64,000 bases of DNA from Burkholderiales bacterium. GTDB lineage: Bacteria > Pseudomonadota > Gammaproteobacteria > Burkholderiales > Casimicrobiaceae. Shown in pieces: positions 53,808 to 62,851 of the stretch. Made by a program: the position numbers and the translations under genes. Each line of letters begins with the position of its first letter. The stretch's first letter is position 1. The notes beneath the pieces were generated by a model, which was not told the origin of the DNA, made no database searches, and saw only the letters and a program-made list of their open reading frames with translations. Location: contig JADZDD010000035.1 of NCBI GenBank assembly GCA_020851235.1, positions 186,001-250,000 on the forward strand. Direction: 5' to 3'.

Positions 53808-56078
53808 TCACGCGCCGACGGCGCTGTCGGCCACCGGCGGCGCGGCGGCGTGCGTTGTCGCCACGTGCAACTCCGCCGGCGCGCGGTCGCGCTCGACGCA
53901 TTCGGTTTCCTTGAGGTGCATGAGCGTCGTCTGCACGATGAGGCGCAACCTGACCGTATTGTCGCTTCGCACCGGGATCGGCGCCGCGGGCTTGTGCAGC
54001 GCGTGCAGCGCCGCGTTGCGACCGATGTCGCGGTAGGTCGCAAGGTCGATGTTGGGCGCCTGCGCGAAGAGCTCGAGATTGTCGAGCGGCAGCAGGTCGT
54101 GGCGATGGATCACGGTCGTGCCCTTCGCCTGCACGCCGATCGCGATTCCCGAGCCGGCGAGCTGCGCGCCGGCGTGACCGATGAACGCGCAGTCGGATGT
54201 GTGATGGATGCGCACGATCCGCGCTGGGAGCCCCTCGCCCTCGATGCCCGCCACGAGCGCCGCGAGCACGTCCTCGTGCGCAAGGCCGCCCAACGTGTGC
54301 TCGATGCTCGCCCCGAACGAGGGGCCGACCGCGACGACGACCTCGGGCCGCGTGCCGGTGCGCGCCGGGCCGGTCTCGATGAGCCAAGGCGTTGCCGCGC
54401 CACGCGCGAGGCGAGCGCCGTACTGCCGCGGGTCCCATGCCCGCGGCAGATCCTGGATCGCCTTCCAGCGCGCGCCGTCGAGGCGATAGCCGGTCCCCGG
54501 GCCGCGGTAGTCGTTGGCGTCGGTGAGCGCGCTCAGCACGTGAAAGTCGGCGTCGAAGATCGCCGCGGGCTGCAGGTAGTCACCGATCACGCGCTGCCGC
54601 TGCATCTCGAGGATGCTCGCGGCGACATCGCGAAAGCCGGCGCGATCGAGTGCCGCGATCACGTCGACGACCGTCGTCTCGCCGTCCAGAAGCCGCTGCG
54701 CCGCGGTGATGTCGGCGACGCGATCGCGATCGGCCATGTCGTCGGAATCGAACGCCCCGACCGCCGCGTCGATCTCGTCGCCATCGATCGGCGGAACACC
54801 CAGAGCCGCGAACACCGCCTGCAAGGCGCGTACCGCGCGCTCGCGCACCGCGAGCACGCGCGCCTCGTCGACCGGGACGATGCCGCCGTCGATGCGCAGG
54901 TCGCGCTGCAGCACATGCCAGTCGTCGAGTTCGGTCACGTCGAAGTTGCCGCCGCCGAACATGTTGTCCGGACGCGCGATCGCGCCGTAACCCGAGGTGA
55001 TGAAGTCGGTGCCGGGAATGAACTGCAACATGAGCTTGGCGGCCTTGCGGATGTCCGAATGCGACGACAGCGCATCGTTGCCGGCGGCGACTTCCATGCC
55101 GAGGAGCATGGCGATGAGGTTCTCGGCGAGCACCACGCGCACGCCGTCGGGCAGCGACTCGGGCAGCGCGATGCAGCTGATCGAGCCGTTTTGCGACCCC
55201 TGGCTGCCGGCGGCGCGCGTGGCGAGGAGGCTGCGCGCTTCGAGGTAGAGCATCGAGCGCTGCTGAGCATGACCCATGAGCGCCGGCGCGCCGGCGCCCG
55301 AGGTGAAGCGCGTCTTGATCCCGCGGCTCGCGTACGCGGCGGCAAGGAACGACTTCGACCACGGCGTGTCGTCGCCATCGACGAACGCACGCTCGGTCGC
55401 GTAGACCGACAGCGTCTCGGAATAGCTCGTGAGGCCCTTGAAGCCGAGCTTGAGGTTGGTCGCCTCCTCGACCGCGCACTGCGTGAGCACACCCGGCCGG
55501 CCGGTCTGCGAGCCGACGAGCAGCGCCAGCGCATTGAGTGGCGCATAGCGCGCGACGGCGGCGGTCGTCTCGACTTCGGCGAAACCGCGCAGCGCCGCCT
55601 CGGCGGCGTCCGCGGCGAGCAGCGCCGGATTCTCCTTGCGATTGGTGACGTGCGCCTGGTTCGCCGGCGTGCGTCGGGCGCGCATCTTCGCGAGCCCCAT
55701 CATCATCTCGAGCACGTTCATCTCGTTGATGACGGCGACGAGCTTCGCCGGGGTGCAGCCGGAAACGATCTCGAGGACCGCGCCGCGCGGCACGTTGATG
55801 TCGACGATCATGCGCGCGATCTCGACGGCAGGGGTTGCCATCGCCCGGGGCGCGACGCGGGTGTCGATCGCATGCAGCGCGATGAAACGCTCGACCAGGT
55901 CGAAGTCGGCCGCGGCGACCCCATCCATCCTGACGATCGCGCCGTCACGAATCTCGATGTCGGGCGCCGGATCGTACGGGCTTTGCATCGTCGCCAGCCC
56001 CACCTCGGGCCACGGCGTGATGAACGTCTCCTTGTTGATCGGCCGTGCCTCCAGCCGTTCGAAGCGCTTCGAGCGCAT
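53808..56078 (-). CDS. B12-dependent diol/glycerol dehydratase, fused large and medium subunits
   Basis: A 756-residue fusion. Residues 1 to about 555 correspond to PduC. Residues known from the Klebsiella enzyme are kept at the same numbers: His143, Glu170, Glu221, Gln296, Asp335 and Ser362, with RARRTPANQAHVTN and DGDDTPWSK. After a linker, about 580-756 match the PduD medium subunit (VVVAVGPSFG, GSGIAIGVQAKGTTVIH). It should use adenosylcobalamin to dehydrate 1,2-diols or glycerol to aldehydes. The N-terminal extension of PduD is absent. No reactivating factor or shell protein is encoded nearby. ATG 56078 follows AAGGAG. Confidence 0.9.
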   Translation of the reverse strand: MRSKRFERLEARPINKETFITPWPEVGLATMQSPYDPAPDIEIRDGAIVRMDGVAAADFDLVERFIALHAIDTRVAPRAMATPAVEIARMIVDINVPRGAVLEIVSGCTPAKLVAVINEMNVLEMMMGLAKMRARRTPANQAHVTNRKENPALLAADAAEAALRGFAEVETTAAVARYAPLNALALLVGSQTGRPGVLTQCAVEEATNLKLGFKGLTSYSETLSVYATERAFVDGDDTPWSKSFLAAAYASRGIKTRFTSGAGAPALMGHAQQRSMLYLEARSLLATRAAGSQGSQNGSISCIALPESLPDGVRVVLAENLIAMLLGMEVAAGNDALSSHSDIRKAAKLMLQFIPGTDFITSGYGAIARPDNMFGGGNFDVTELDDWHVLQRDLRIDGGIVPVDEARVLAVRERAVRALQAVFAALGVPPIDGDEIDAAVGAFDSDDMADRDRVADITAAQRLLDGETTVVDVIAALDRAGFRDVAASILEMQRQRVIGDYLQPAAIFDADFHVLSALTDANDYRGPGTGYRLDGARWKAIQDLPRAWDPRQYGARLARGAATPWLIETGPARTGTRPEVVVAVGPSFGASIEHTLGGLAHEDVLAALVAGIEGEGLPARIVRIHHTSDCAFIGHAGAQLAGSGIAIGVQAKGTTVIHRHDLLPLDNLELFAQAPNIDLATYRDIGRNAALHALHKPAAPIPVRSDNTVRLRLIVQTTLMHLKETECVERDRAPAELHVATTHAAAPPVADSAVGA

Positions 56079-56099
56079 GCGATGTCTCCTTCCGCTGCC

Positions 56100-56159
56100 A
56101 GCGCCGCCCACGCACACGCACCGCCACGTGGGCGGCCGGTTGCAGGCGCTGGCGGCGCT
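56100..56159 (-). promoter_or_regulatory. Structured leader between lpdA and the diol dehydratase gene
   Basis: The 79-nt gap contains a perfect 10-bp inverted repeat (56103-56112 with 56127-56136). A competing pairing, AGCGCCGCC (56100-56108) with GGCGGCGCT (56151-56159), shares bases with the first arm, so two exclusive folds are possible. It is far too short for a cobalamin riboswitch and lacks a B12 box. It may be a processing, attenuation or stability element. Confidence 0.4.
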
Positions 56160-57966
56160 ACTTTTTCCTGGCCGGCGGCAGGTCGGTGCAAACGCCCTCG
56201 TAGAGTTCGGCTGCCATGCCGACCGACTCGGTCAGCGTCGGGTGCGGGTGGATCGTGCGCCCGATGTCGGTGGCGTTGGCGCCCATCTCGACCGCCAGGC
56301 AGACCTCGCCGATGAGGTCGCCGGCGTGCGTGCCGACGATCCCGCCACCGATGCAGCGGTGCGTGGCCTCGTCGAAGAGGAGCTTGGTGAAGCCTTCGTC
56401 GCGACCGTTGGCGATGGCGCGTCCCGAGGCGGCCCACGGGAACACCGCCTTGCCGTACTTGATTCCCTGCGCCGTGCATTGCTCCTCGGTGAGCCCCGCC
56501 CAGGCGACTTCCGGATCGGTGTACGCGACCGACGGGATCTGCCGCGCATCGAAGAAGGCCTTCTCGCCGTGCGCCGCTTCGGCCGCGACGTGCGCCTCGT
56601 GCACCGCCTTGTGCGCGAGCATCGGCTGGCCGACGATGTCGCCGATCGCGAAGATGTGCGGCACGTTCGTGCGCATCTGCCGGTCGACCTCGATGAAACC
56701 GCGCTCGGTCACCGCCACGCCCGCGTTGCCGGCGTCGATGGCGCGACCGTTCGGGCTGCGGCCCACCGCGACCAGCACGAGGTCGTAGGTCTGCGGCCCG
56801 GACGGCGCGTGCTCGCCTTCGAAGCTGACCTCGATCCCCTGCGGTGTGGCCCTGGCGCCGGTCGTCTTCGTCTTCAGCATCACCGTGGCGAAGCGGCCGG
56901 CGTTGCGCTTCTCCCACACCTTGACGAGATCGCGGTCCGCGCCGGTCATGAGGCCGTCGAGCATTTCGACGATGTCGATCCTGGTGCCGAGCGCCGCGTA
57001 CACGGTCGCCATCTCGAGGCCGATGATGCCGCCGCCGATCACGAGCATCCGCTGCGGGACGCTCGCGAGTGCCAGCGTCCCCGTGGAATCGACCACGCGC
57101 GGGTCGTCGGGCATGAACGGCAGGCGAACCGCCTGGCTGCCGGCGGCGATGATCGCCTTGGCGAACTTCACGACCTTCTTCTCGCCCGTCGGATCGCGGC
57201 CGGCACCCCCGGTCACCACCACCTCCAGGTGATGCGCATCGAGGAAGCGCCCGACGCCGCGCACGACGTCGACCTTGCGCAGCTTGGCCATCCCGGCGAG
57301 ACCCGTGGTGAGCTTCTTCACCACGCTCTCCTTGAACCCGCGCAGCTTGGCAACGTCGACCTTGGGCTCGCCAAAGGCGATGCCGTGCGCGGCGAGCGCC
57401 TTCGCCTCATCCATCGCCGCCGCCGTGTGCAGGAGCGCCTTCGACGGAATGCAACCGACGTTGAGGCACACGCCACCGAGCGTCGCGTAGCGCTCGACGA
57501 GGACGGTCTTCATGCCGAGGTCGGCACTGCGAAACGCCGCCGAGTACCCGCCGGGGCCCGCCCCCAGCACGAGCATCTCGCACTCGACGTCGGCCTTGCC
57601 GGCGTACGCCGGCGCCGCCCCGGTTGGCGCGGGAGCGCCCGCCGGTGCCGCGCTCGGTCCCGCTGCAGGCGGCGGCGCGGCGGCGGGTGCGGCAGGCGCT
57701 GCCGCGACCGGCGTCGCCGCCTCCTCGGCGATCTCGAGCGTGAGCACGAGCGAGCCTTCGGCCACCTTGTCGCCCACCTTGACCGCGATCGACTGCACCA
57801 CGCCGTCGGCAGGAGAGGGCACGTCCATCGTCGCCTTGTCGGATTCGAGCGTGACGAGCGACGCCTCCTTGGTGACGGCCTCGCCGGGCTTGACCAGGAT
57901 CTCGATGACCGGGACATCCGTGAAATCGCCGATGTCCGGAACCTTGACTTCCATCACCGATGCCAT
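56158..57966 (-). CDS. lpdA: Dihydrolipoamide dehydrogenase (E3) with N-terminal lipoyl domain
   Basis: A 602-residue protein. The lipoyl domain is at 1-80 with lipoyl-Lys44 (ESDKATMD), followed by an Ala/Pro-rich hinge at about 82-124. The flavoprotein core has GAGPGGYSAA and the redox disulfide Cys167/Cys172 (GGVCLNVGCIPSK). The C-terminal interface His-Glu region is HPHPTLTE. Such lipoylated E3 is normally encoded after aceE-aceF; neither is next to it here. It reoxidises dihydrolipoamide of a 2-oxoacid complex. Confidence 0.9.
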   Translation of the reverse strand: MASVMEVKVPDIGDFTDVPVIEILVKPGEAVTKEASLVTLESDKATMDVPSPADGVVQSIAVKVGDKVAEGSLVLTLEIAEEAATPVAAAPAAPAAAPPPAAGPSAAPAGAPAPTGAAPAYAGKADVECEMLVLGAGPGGYSAAFRSADLGMKTVLVERYATLGGVCLNVGCIPSKALLHTAAAMDEAKALAAHGIAFGEPKVDVAKLRGFKESVVKKLTTGLAGMAKLRKVDVVRGVGRFLDAHHLEVVVTGGAGRDPTGEKKVVKFAKAIIAAGSQAVRLPFMPDDPRVVDSTGTLALASVPQRMLVIGGGIIGLEMATVYAALGTRIDIVEMLDGLMTGADRDLVKVWEKRNAGRFATVMLKTKTTGARATPQGIEVSFEGEHAPSGPQTYDLVLVAVGRSPNGRAIDAGNAGVAVTERGFIEVDRQMRTNVPHIFAIGDIVGQPMLAHKAVHEAHVAAEAAHGEKAFFDARQIPSVAYTDPEVAWAGLTEEQCTAQGIKYGKAVFPWAASGRAIANGRDEGFTKLLFDEATHRCIGGGIVGTHAGDLIGEVCLAVEMGANATDIGRTIHPHPTLTESVGMAAELYEGVCTDLPPARKK

Positions 57967-58013
57967 GCGCTTCCCCCAATGTATGCGCCGCTGCCGCGGC
58001 TCGCGCGCTCCCG

Positions 58014-59243
58014 CTACAGCCGGTGCGACCGGTCGACGTCGGCGAGATAGCGCCAAACGATACCATCGTCGCGTGCGAGGATGAGGATCTTGAACAATTC
58101 ACCCATCTCCGCGGGGGAGAGGAGCCTCTGCACCGCCGCCGCTTCGCGCAGGTACGGCACCGACTCGGGCGGCCCGACGCGGGCGAGATGGTCGAGGATC
58201 CCGGCGGCCACGAGAAACGCGGCCTGCGACGTGTAGCCGGCCACGTGCAGGCCCGCCGCCTGCGCCGCCTGCGCCATCGCCGTGAAGTCGACGTGCGCGG
58301 TGAGGTCGGTCAGACCCGGCCAGAGCAACGGATCGGCATGCACCCGGTGTCGATAGTGAGCGACCAGGGTGCCCATCGTGCGTTGCGGATGGTAGTACTC
58401 GGCCTGCGCAAACCCGTAGTCGGCAATGACGATCGCGCCGTCTCCCAGGCGACTCGCGAGCGTTGCGACCAGCGCTTCCGCGGCGGGATTGATCTCGCTC
58501 GTGTAATCTCCCTCGGGCGGAAAGCGCGTCGCGGCAAGCTCGCGCAGCGCCGCATCGGCGAGCGGCCGGTCGGCGAGCGCGAGCGTGGGGCCGGCGTTGC
58601 GCACCACACCAGGCGAGCCGTCGCGGCGCGAGGTCACCGCACCGCTCGAGGGATCCGCCCCGGCGAGCGTCACGCCACGCTCGTACCAAACCCCATCGCA
58701 GCGCACGACGACGTGCGGCGGCAGCGCATCGAGCACCTCGTTCAAGACGATCGCACCGTCGATCGACTCGGGCAGCACGCTGCACCAATCCAGCGGAATC
58801 GCGACATCGGCGAGGGCCGCCTGCTGGCGCAGCTTGAGCTCGGGGCTCACCTCGACGATGCGGTACCGCGCGGGCGCGGCACCCGCCGCGGCGAGCGCGG
58901 CGATGAGGCTTCGCGCGAGTGCGCCACTGCCCGCGCCCAGCTCGACGATCTCGCGTCGTGCGCTCGCTGCGAGGATCGTCGCAAGCGGCCCGGCGAGCGC
59001 TGCGCCGTACAGCGGCGTCATCTCGGGTGCGGTCACGAAATCGCCCTCGGCGCCGAACTTGCGCGCGCCCGCGACGTAGTAGCCGAGCCCCGGCGCGTAG
59101 AGCACTTCACGCAGGTAACGCTCGATCGTGATCCAGCCGCCCTCGCGCGCGATCAGCGTGGCGACATGCGAGCGCACCCGCTCGCTGTGCAGGCGGGCGA
59201 CGGCGTCGGGCTCGGGCAGCGACGGCGGACGAGGTACGGGCAA
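58014..59243 (-). CDS. MidA/NDUFAF7-family SAM-dependent methyltransferase
   Basis: A 409-residue protein of the DUF185 family. It starts with GGWITIERYLREVLYAPGLGYYVAGARKFG and then FVTAPEMTPLYGAALA. The SAM loop is VELGAGSGALARSL, followed by LNEVLDALPPHVV. The eukaryotic member methylates an arginine of a complex I subunit; the bacterial role is uncertain. TTG 59243 is chosen because upstream in-frame sequence runs into the divergent promoter and contains no ATG or GTG that fits. Confidence 0.8.
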   Translation of the reverse strand: MPVPRPPSLPEPDAVARLHSERVRSHVATLIAREGGWITIERYLREVLYAPGLGYYVAGARKFGAEGDFVTAPEMTPLYGAALAGPLATILAASARREIVELGAGSGALARSLIAALAAAGAAPARYRIVEVSPELKLRQQAALADVAIPLDWCSVLPESIDGAIVLNEVLDALPPHVVVRCDGVWYERGVTLAGADPSSGAVTSRRDGSPGVVRNAGPTLALADRPLADAALRELAATRFPPEGDYTSEINPAAEALVATLASRLGDGAIVIADYGFAQAEYYHPQRTMGTLVAHYRHRVHADPLLWPGLTDLTAHVDFTAMAQAAQAAGLHVAGYTSQAAFLVAAGILDHLARVGPPESVPYLREAAAVQRLLSPAEMGELFKILILARDDGIVWRYLADVDRSHRL

Positions 59244-59258
59244 GCGCGGAGCAGCCTG

Positions 59259-59267
59259 TGCTAGATT
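59259..59267 (+). promoter_or_regulatory. Extended -10 promoter (TGCTAGATT) for the pteridine reductase-like gene
   Basis: A close variant of the recurring TGCTAGAAT motif, 43 nt before GTG 59311. It lies only 15 nt from the divergent TTG start of the MidA-like gene. Confidence 0.5.
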
Positions 59268-59310
59268 GACCCGCCACAGTCTACCGTTCGCGCCACGGGA
59301 GGTTCGCCAC

Positions 59311-60048
59311 GTGCACGGCAAGGTCGTTCTCGTCACCGGCGGCGCGCGCCGCATCGGCGCCGCCATCTGCCGGCGCCTGCACGCGGCGGGTGCCAACATC
59401 GTGCTGCATTACCGCGCCTCCGCGGTGCAAGCCGAGCGCCTGGCCGGCGAACTCAACGCCGTGCGCGGCGCGTCCGTCGCGCTCGCGCCGGCCGATCTCC
59501 TCGACCCCTCCGCGCTGCCTGCCCTCGTCGATGCGGCAACGCGCGCCTTCGGCCGCCTCGACGGCCTCGTCAACAATGCCTCGTCGTTCTACGCGACGCC
59601 GCTCGGCGCCATCACGCCGAAACACTGGGACGACCTCGTGGGCACGAACGTCCGCGCCCCGCTCTTCCTCGCGCAAGCGGCCGCACCCGCGCTGCGCGCG
59701 ACGCACGGCGCCATCGTCAACATCGCCGACATCCACGCCGAGCGCCCGCTCAAGGACTACGTCGTCTACTCGATTGCGAAGGCCGCGGTGGTCGGTCTCA
59801 CCCGATCGCTCGCGCGCGAGCTCGCACCCGACGTGCGCGTCAATGCGGTGGCCCCCGGTCCCGTGCTGTGGCCGGAAGACGGGTCGTTCGACGCGCCGAT
59901 GCGCGCGGCGATCGTTGCGCAAACCCCGCTTGCGCGCGTCGGCGCGCCGGAGGACATCGCCGGCGCGGTCGCCTTCCTCCTGACCGACGCGCCGTACGTC
60001 ACCGGAGTCACGCTGGCGGTCGATGGCGGTCGCAACGTCGTGCTGTGA
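59311..60048 (+). CDS. folM: Short-chain dehydrogenase, pteridine reductase (FolM) type
   Basis: A 245-residue SDR. The cofactor motif TGGARRIG (9-16) with the Arg pair is typical of NADPH-dependent pteridine reductases. VNNASSFYATPLG and the catalytic Tyr/Lys in YVVYSIAKAA follow. It may reduce dihydrofolate, dihydromonapterin or dihydrobiopterin. GTG 59311 follows GGGAGG (59298-59303). Confidence 0.8.
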   Translation: MHGKVVLVTGGARRIGAAICRRLHAAGANIVLHYRASAVQAERLAGELNAVRGASVALAPADLLDPSALPALVDAATRAFGRLDGLVNNASSFYATPLGAITPKHWDDLVGTNVRAPLFLAQAAAPALRATHGAIVNIADIHAERPLKDYVVYSIAKAAVVGLTRSLARELAPDVRVNAVAPGPVLWPEDGSFDAPMRAAIVAQTPLARVGAPEDIAGAVAFLLTDAPYVTGVTLAVDGGRNVVL

Positions 60049-60067
60049 CCGCGCGTGCCCCGCGCCG

Positions 60068-60766
60068 TCAGCCGGCGCGCGCGCTGCGCGCTGCGAGCTT
60101 CGCAGCGATCGTCTCGAGGTAGCGATCGACGATGCCGTGCGTGGCCAGGGCCGCGCGGGTGCGTGCGAGGTAGTCGCGTCCCGTGCCGAACGCGCCCGCC
60201 GCCTGCGCGATGAGCGCGACCTGCGCCGCGAGGTCGAGATGGCCCGCGTACTGCGGATGGTCGCGACGCAGCACGAAGGTGACCGCGACGACCTCGCGCC
60301 CGTCGCGGGCGGTGACGGCGACCCACTTCGGGTGGTACGCGCCGGTGACCATCTCGCGCCGCCACAGCAGCGCAAGCTCGTCGCGGGCGTCTCGCGCCCG
60401 CAGGCGGTACACGACGCCCGCGCACGCGCCGCCGCGTGCCAGTGCGAGCACGAGGCCGGGTGCGCTCGGCGTGCCGCGTGCGGCCATCGAGTAGAGGCAA
60501 AAGCGCCGATGCCGCCCGTGCAGCAACGCCGGACGCACCTCGGCGTAGGAAAACAGCGGATTCCACAACAGGGAGCCGTAGGCGAACACCCACCAGCCGG
60601 CGCCCTTGGGCCGAACCGCGAGCGTGTCCGCAAGCGACGTCGCCAGCGCGGCGTCGTCGAGCGCGTGACCGGTGCCACCGAAGGCGATCGCGTACAGGTC
60701 GCGCATGCGCCCCGCTTCGAGGTCGGCCCGGGACAGCGGCGGCAGCTCAGTCGGCGTCGGGATCAC
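60068..60766 (-). CDS. ChaC-type gamma-glutamylcyclotransferase
   Basis: A 232-residue protein. The glycine-rich WVFAYGSLLWNP (59-70) and the catalytic Glu139 (WRREM) mark the ChaC family, which cleaves glutathione to 5-oxoproline and Cys-Gly. GTG 60766 is chosen; it overlaps the end of the preceding small gene by 20 nt. Confidence 0.85.
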   Translation of the reverse strand: MIPTPTELPPLSRADLEAGRMRDLYAIAFGGTGHALDDAALATSLADTLAVRPKGAGWWVFAYGSLLWNPLFSYAEVRPALLHGRHRRFCLYSMAARGTPSAPGLVLALARGGACAGVVYRLRARDARDELALLWRREMVTGAYHPKWVAVTARDGREVVAVTFVLRRDHPQYAGHLDLAAQVALIAQAAGAFGTGRDYLARTRAALATHGIVDRYLETIAAKLAARSARAG

Positions 60767-60914
60767 GGGCGAGCCTGCGCGCGGCGAGGTTGGCGGCGTG
60801 ACGCAGCGCACGCTTCGACTTGCCGTGCGGGCCACCCTTGCCCAGGAGCGGCGAGCGGGCCACCGGATTGCGCGGCTTCGGCAGCGGCGGCGGATGTTGC
60901 TTCGCGCGCTTCAT
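60747..60914 (-). CDS. Small basic protein between hemW and chaC
   Basis: A 55-residue protein, strongly basic, with the core PRNPVARSPLLGKGGPHGKS then KRALRHAANLAARRL. I recall similar short proteins (PRNP-x-VA...KGGAH-x-KS...KALRR) of unknown function in betaproteobacteria, but I cannot confirm this. ATG 60914 is 37 nt after hemW. Its composition suggests RNA or ribosome contact. Confidence 0.55.
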   Translation of the reverse strand: MKRAKQHPPPLPKPRNPVARSPLLGKGGPHGKSKRALRHAANLAARRLARDPDAD

Positions 60915-60951
60915 GCCGCTTGCAACGGGCACCGATCGGGTCGGGTGCGCG

Positions 60952-62238
60952 TCACGCCGCACCCGGGTCGCTTGCGGCCGGCGTGGACGCCGGCAGGAAG
61001 AGCTCGAGGAGGTCGTTGAGAAACCTCCGCCCGAGCGGGGTCGCCTTCAGCACCCGCGGATCGGCCTCGAGCAATCCCTTGTCGATGGCGCGTCGCAGCG
61101 GACGCGCCACGAGCGCCAACGAGTACCCGGTGCGCTCGCCGAATCCGGTGGCAGGAACGCCTGCGGTCAGCCGCAGCGCATTGAGCATGAACTCGAAGCC
61201 GATCTCGTCGCGCGTGACGAGTCGCGTCTCCTGCAGCGGATCGTCGGCGGCGAGCCTCGCGAGGTATTGCTTGGGCTGCTTCCAGCGCAGCTCGCGCTCG
61301 ATGCGATCGGCGTACGAGAGCTTCGAGTGCGCACCGGCGCCGATGCCCAGGTAGTCGCCGAACTGCCAGTAATTGAGGTTGTGCTCGCACGGGTGGCCCG
61401 GCCGCGCGTACGCCGACGTCTCGTAGTGCGCGTAGCCGGCGCGCGCGAGCGTGGCCTGCACGGCGCCTTCGATGTCGGCGCTGGTGTCGTCGTCGGGCAG
61501 CGGCGGCGGCGCCTTGAAGAAGAGCGTGTTGGGCTCGAGCGTCAGGTGATAGCACGACAGGTGCGGCGGCGAGAAGGTGAGCGCGACCGCGAGGTCCGCG
61601 AGCGCCTCGTCGACCGTTTGTTGCGGCAGCGCGTACATGAGGTCGAAGTTGACGTTGCCGAAGATCATGAGCGCCGCCTCCGCCGCGCGGCGCGCCTCGT
61701 CCCCGTCGTGCACGCGGCCCAACGCCCGCAGCTTGACCGGATCGAAGCTCTGGATCCCGAGCGACAGGCGATTGACGCCGGCTGCGAAATAGCCGGCGAA
61801 CTTCTGCCGCTCGAAGGTCCCGGGATTTGCCTCGAGCGTCACCTCGGCGCCCGCCACGAGCGGAACCCGCGCCCGGATGCCGGCGAGGAGCCGATCGATC
61901 GCCGCGGCGGAGAAGAGGCTCGGCGTCCCGCCGCCCAGGAACACGCTCACGACGCGACGGCCCCACACCTTCGGCAGCGCGAGTTCGAGATCGCGCAGGA
62001 GCGCGGCGACGTACGCGTCTTCCGGCACCTCGCCGCGCAACTCGTGCGAGTTGAAGTCGCAGTACGGGCACTTGCGCAAGCACCACGGCAGGTGCACGTA
62101 CAGCGCAAGCGGTGGCAAGGCGATGAACGACGGCCGGGTGAGCGCCGCGGCGACGCGCGACGTGCTGCCGCTGCCGGCGGCGACGTCGCGCCCCGGCGCC
62201 CGCCGCGCCGGAGTGCGCAACGAAGCCGGATCATCCAT
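60952..62238 (-). CDS. hemW: HemW, heme-related radical SAM protein (coproporphyrinogen III oxidase-like)
   Basis: A 428-residue radical SAM protein with cluster cysteines Cys53, Cys57 and Cys60 (CLRKCPYC) followed by DFNSH. LGGGTPSLF, LEANPGTF and GIGAGAHSKL are HemW hallmarks. HemW is thought to be a heme chaperone, not a true HemN oxidase; the extra N-terminal residues of HemN are missing. ATG 62238 overlaps the rdgB stop by 8 nt; GTG 62250 is an alternative. Confidence 0.9.
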   Translation of the reverse strand: MDDPASLRTPARRAPGRDVAAGSGSTSRVAAALTRPSFIALPPLALYVHLPWCLRKCPYCDFNSHELRGEVPEDAYVAALLRDLELALPKVWGRRVVSVFLGGGTPSLFSAAAIDRLLAGIRARVPLVAGAEVTLEANPGTFERQKFAGYFAAGVNRLSLGIQSFDPVKLRALGRVHDGDEARRAAEAALMIFGNVNFDLMYALPQQTVDEALADLAVALTFSPPHLSCYHLTLEPNTLFFKAPPPLPDDDTSADIEGAVQATLARAGYAHYETSAYARPGHPCEHNLNYWQFGDYLGIGAGAHSKLSYADRIERELRWKQPKQYLARLAADDPLQETRLVTRDEIGFEFMLNALRLTAGVPATGFGERTGYSLALVARPLRRAIDKGLLEADPRVLKATPLGRRFLNDLLELFLPASTPAASDPGAA

Positions 62239-62851
62239 GTTGCCACGCACGGGCGCCGTCCTGCGTCATGCGCAGTTGCGCGATGAGCTCGCGCATCGCG
62301 TGGCCGCGATGCGAGACCGCGTTCTTGCGTTCGAGCGGCAGCTCCGCGCCGGTCATCCCGGTGCCGTCGACCTCGAAATGGGGGTCGTAGCCGAAGCCGC
62401 CGCTGCCGCGCGGCACGTCGACGATGCGCCCGTGGCAGTACCCCTGCGCGATGAACGGCTCGGGATCGTCGGCATGGCGCACGAGCACGAGGACGCAGGT
62501 GTAATGCGCGCGCCGATTCGTCTGCCCGGCGAGTGCCGCGACGAGCTTCGCGTTGTTGCGCGCGTCCGAGCGCGGATCACCCGCGTAGCGCGCCGATTGC
62601 ACGCCCGGTGCGCCGCCGAGCGCGGCCACGCACACGCCGGAGTCGTCGGCGAGCGCCGGCAACCCGGCGTGGCGGCTCGCGTGCCGTGCCTTCGCCAGCG
62701 CGTTCTCGACGAAGGTGACGTGCGGCTCGTCGGCCTCGGCGATCCCGAGTTCGTCCTGCGCGACGACGTCGATCCCGAGCGGCGTGAGGAGCCGCCGGAA
62801 CTCGCGCAGCTTGCCGGCGTTGCCCGAGGCGAGCACGAGCCGCTCGATCAT
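62231..62851 (-). CDS. rdgB: XTP/dITP pyrophosphatase
   Basis: A 206-residue Ham1 family enzyme. It has [12 protein letters not shown], the catalytic [22 protein letters not shown] and GGFGYDPHF. It removes non-canonical purine nucleotides (XTP, ITP, dITP) before incorporation. ATG overlaps the rph stop by 4 nt. Confidence 0.95.
   Translation of the reverse strand: MIERLVLASGNAGKLREFRRLLTPLGIDVVAQDELGIAEADEPHVTFVENALAKARHASRHAGLPALADDSGVCVAALGGAPGVQSARYAGDPRSDARNNAKLVAALAGQTNRRAHYTCVLVLVRHADDPEPFIAQGYCHGRIVDVPRGSGGFGYDPHFEVDGTGMTGAELPLERKNAVSHRGHAMRELIAQLRMTQDGARAWQHG

Noticed and set aside
56079-56157. Adenosylcobalamin riboswitch before the diol dehydratase gene
   Set aside because: The gap is only 79 nt and lacks a B12 box; cobalamin riboswitches are about 200 nt.
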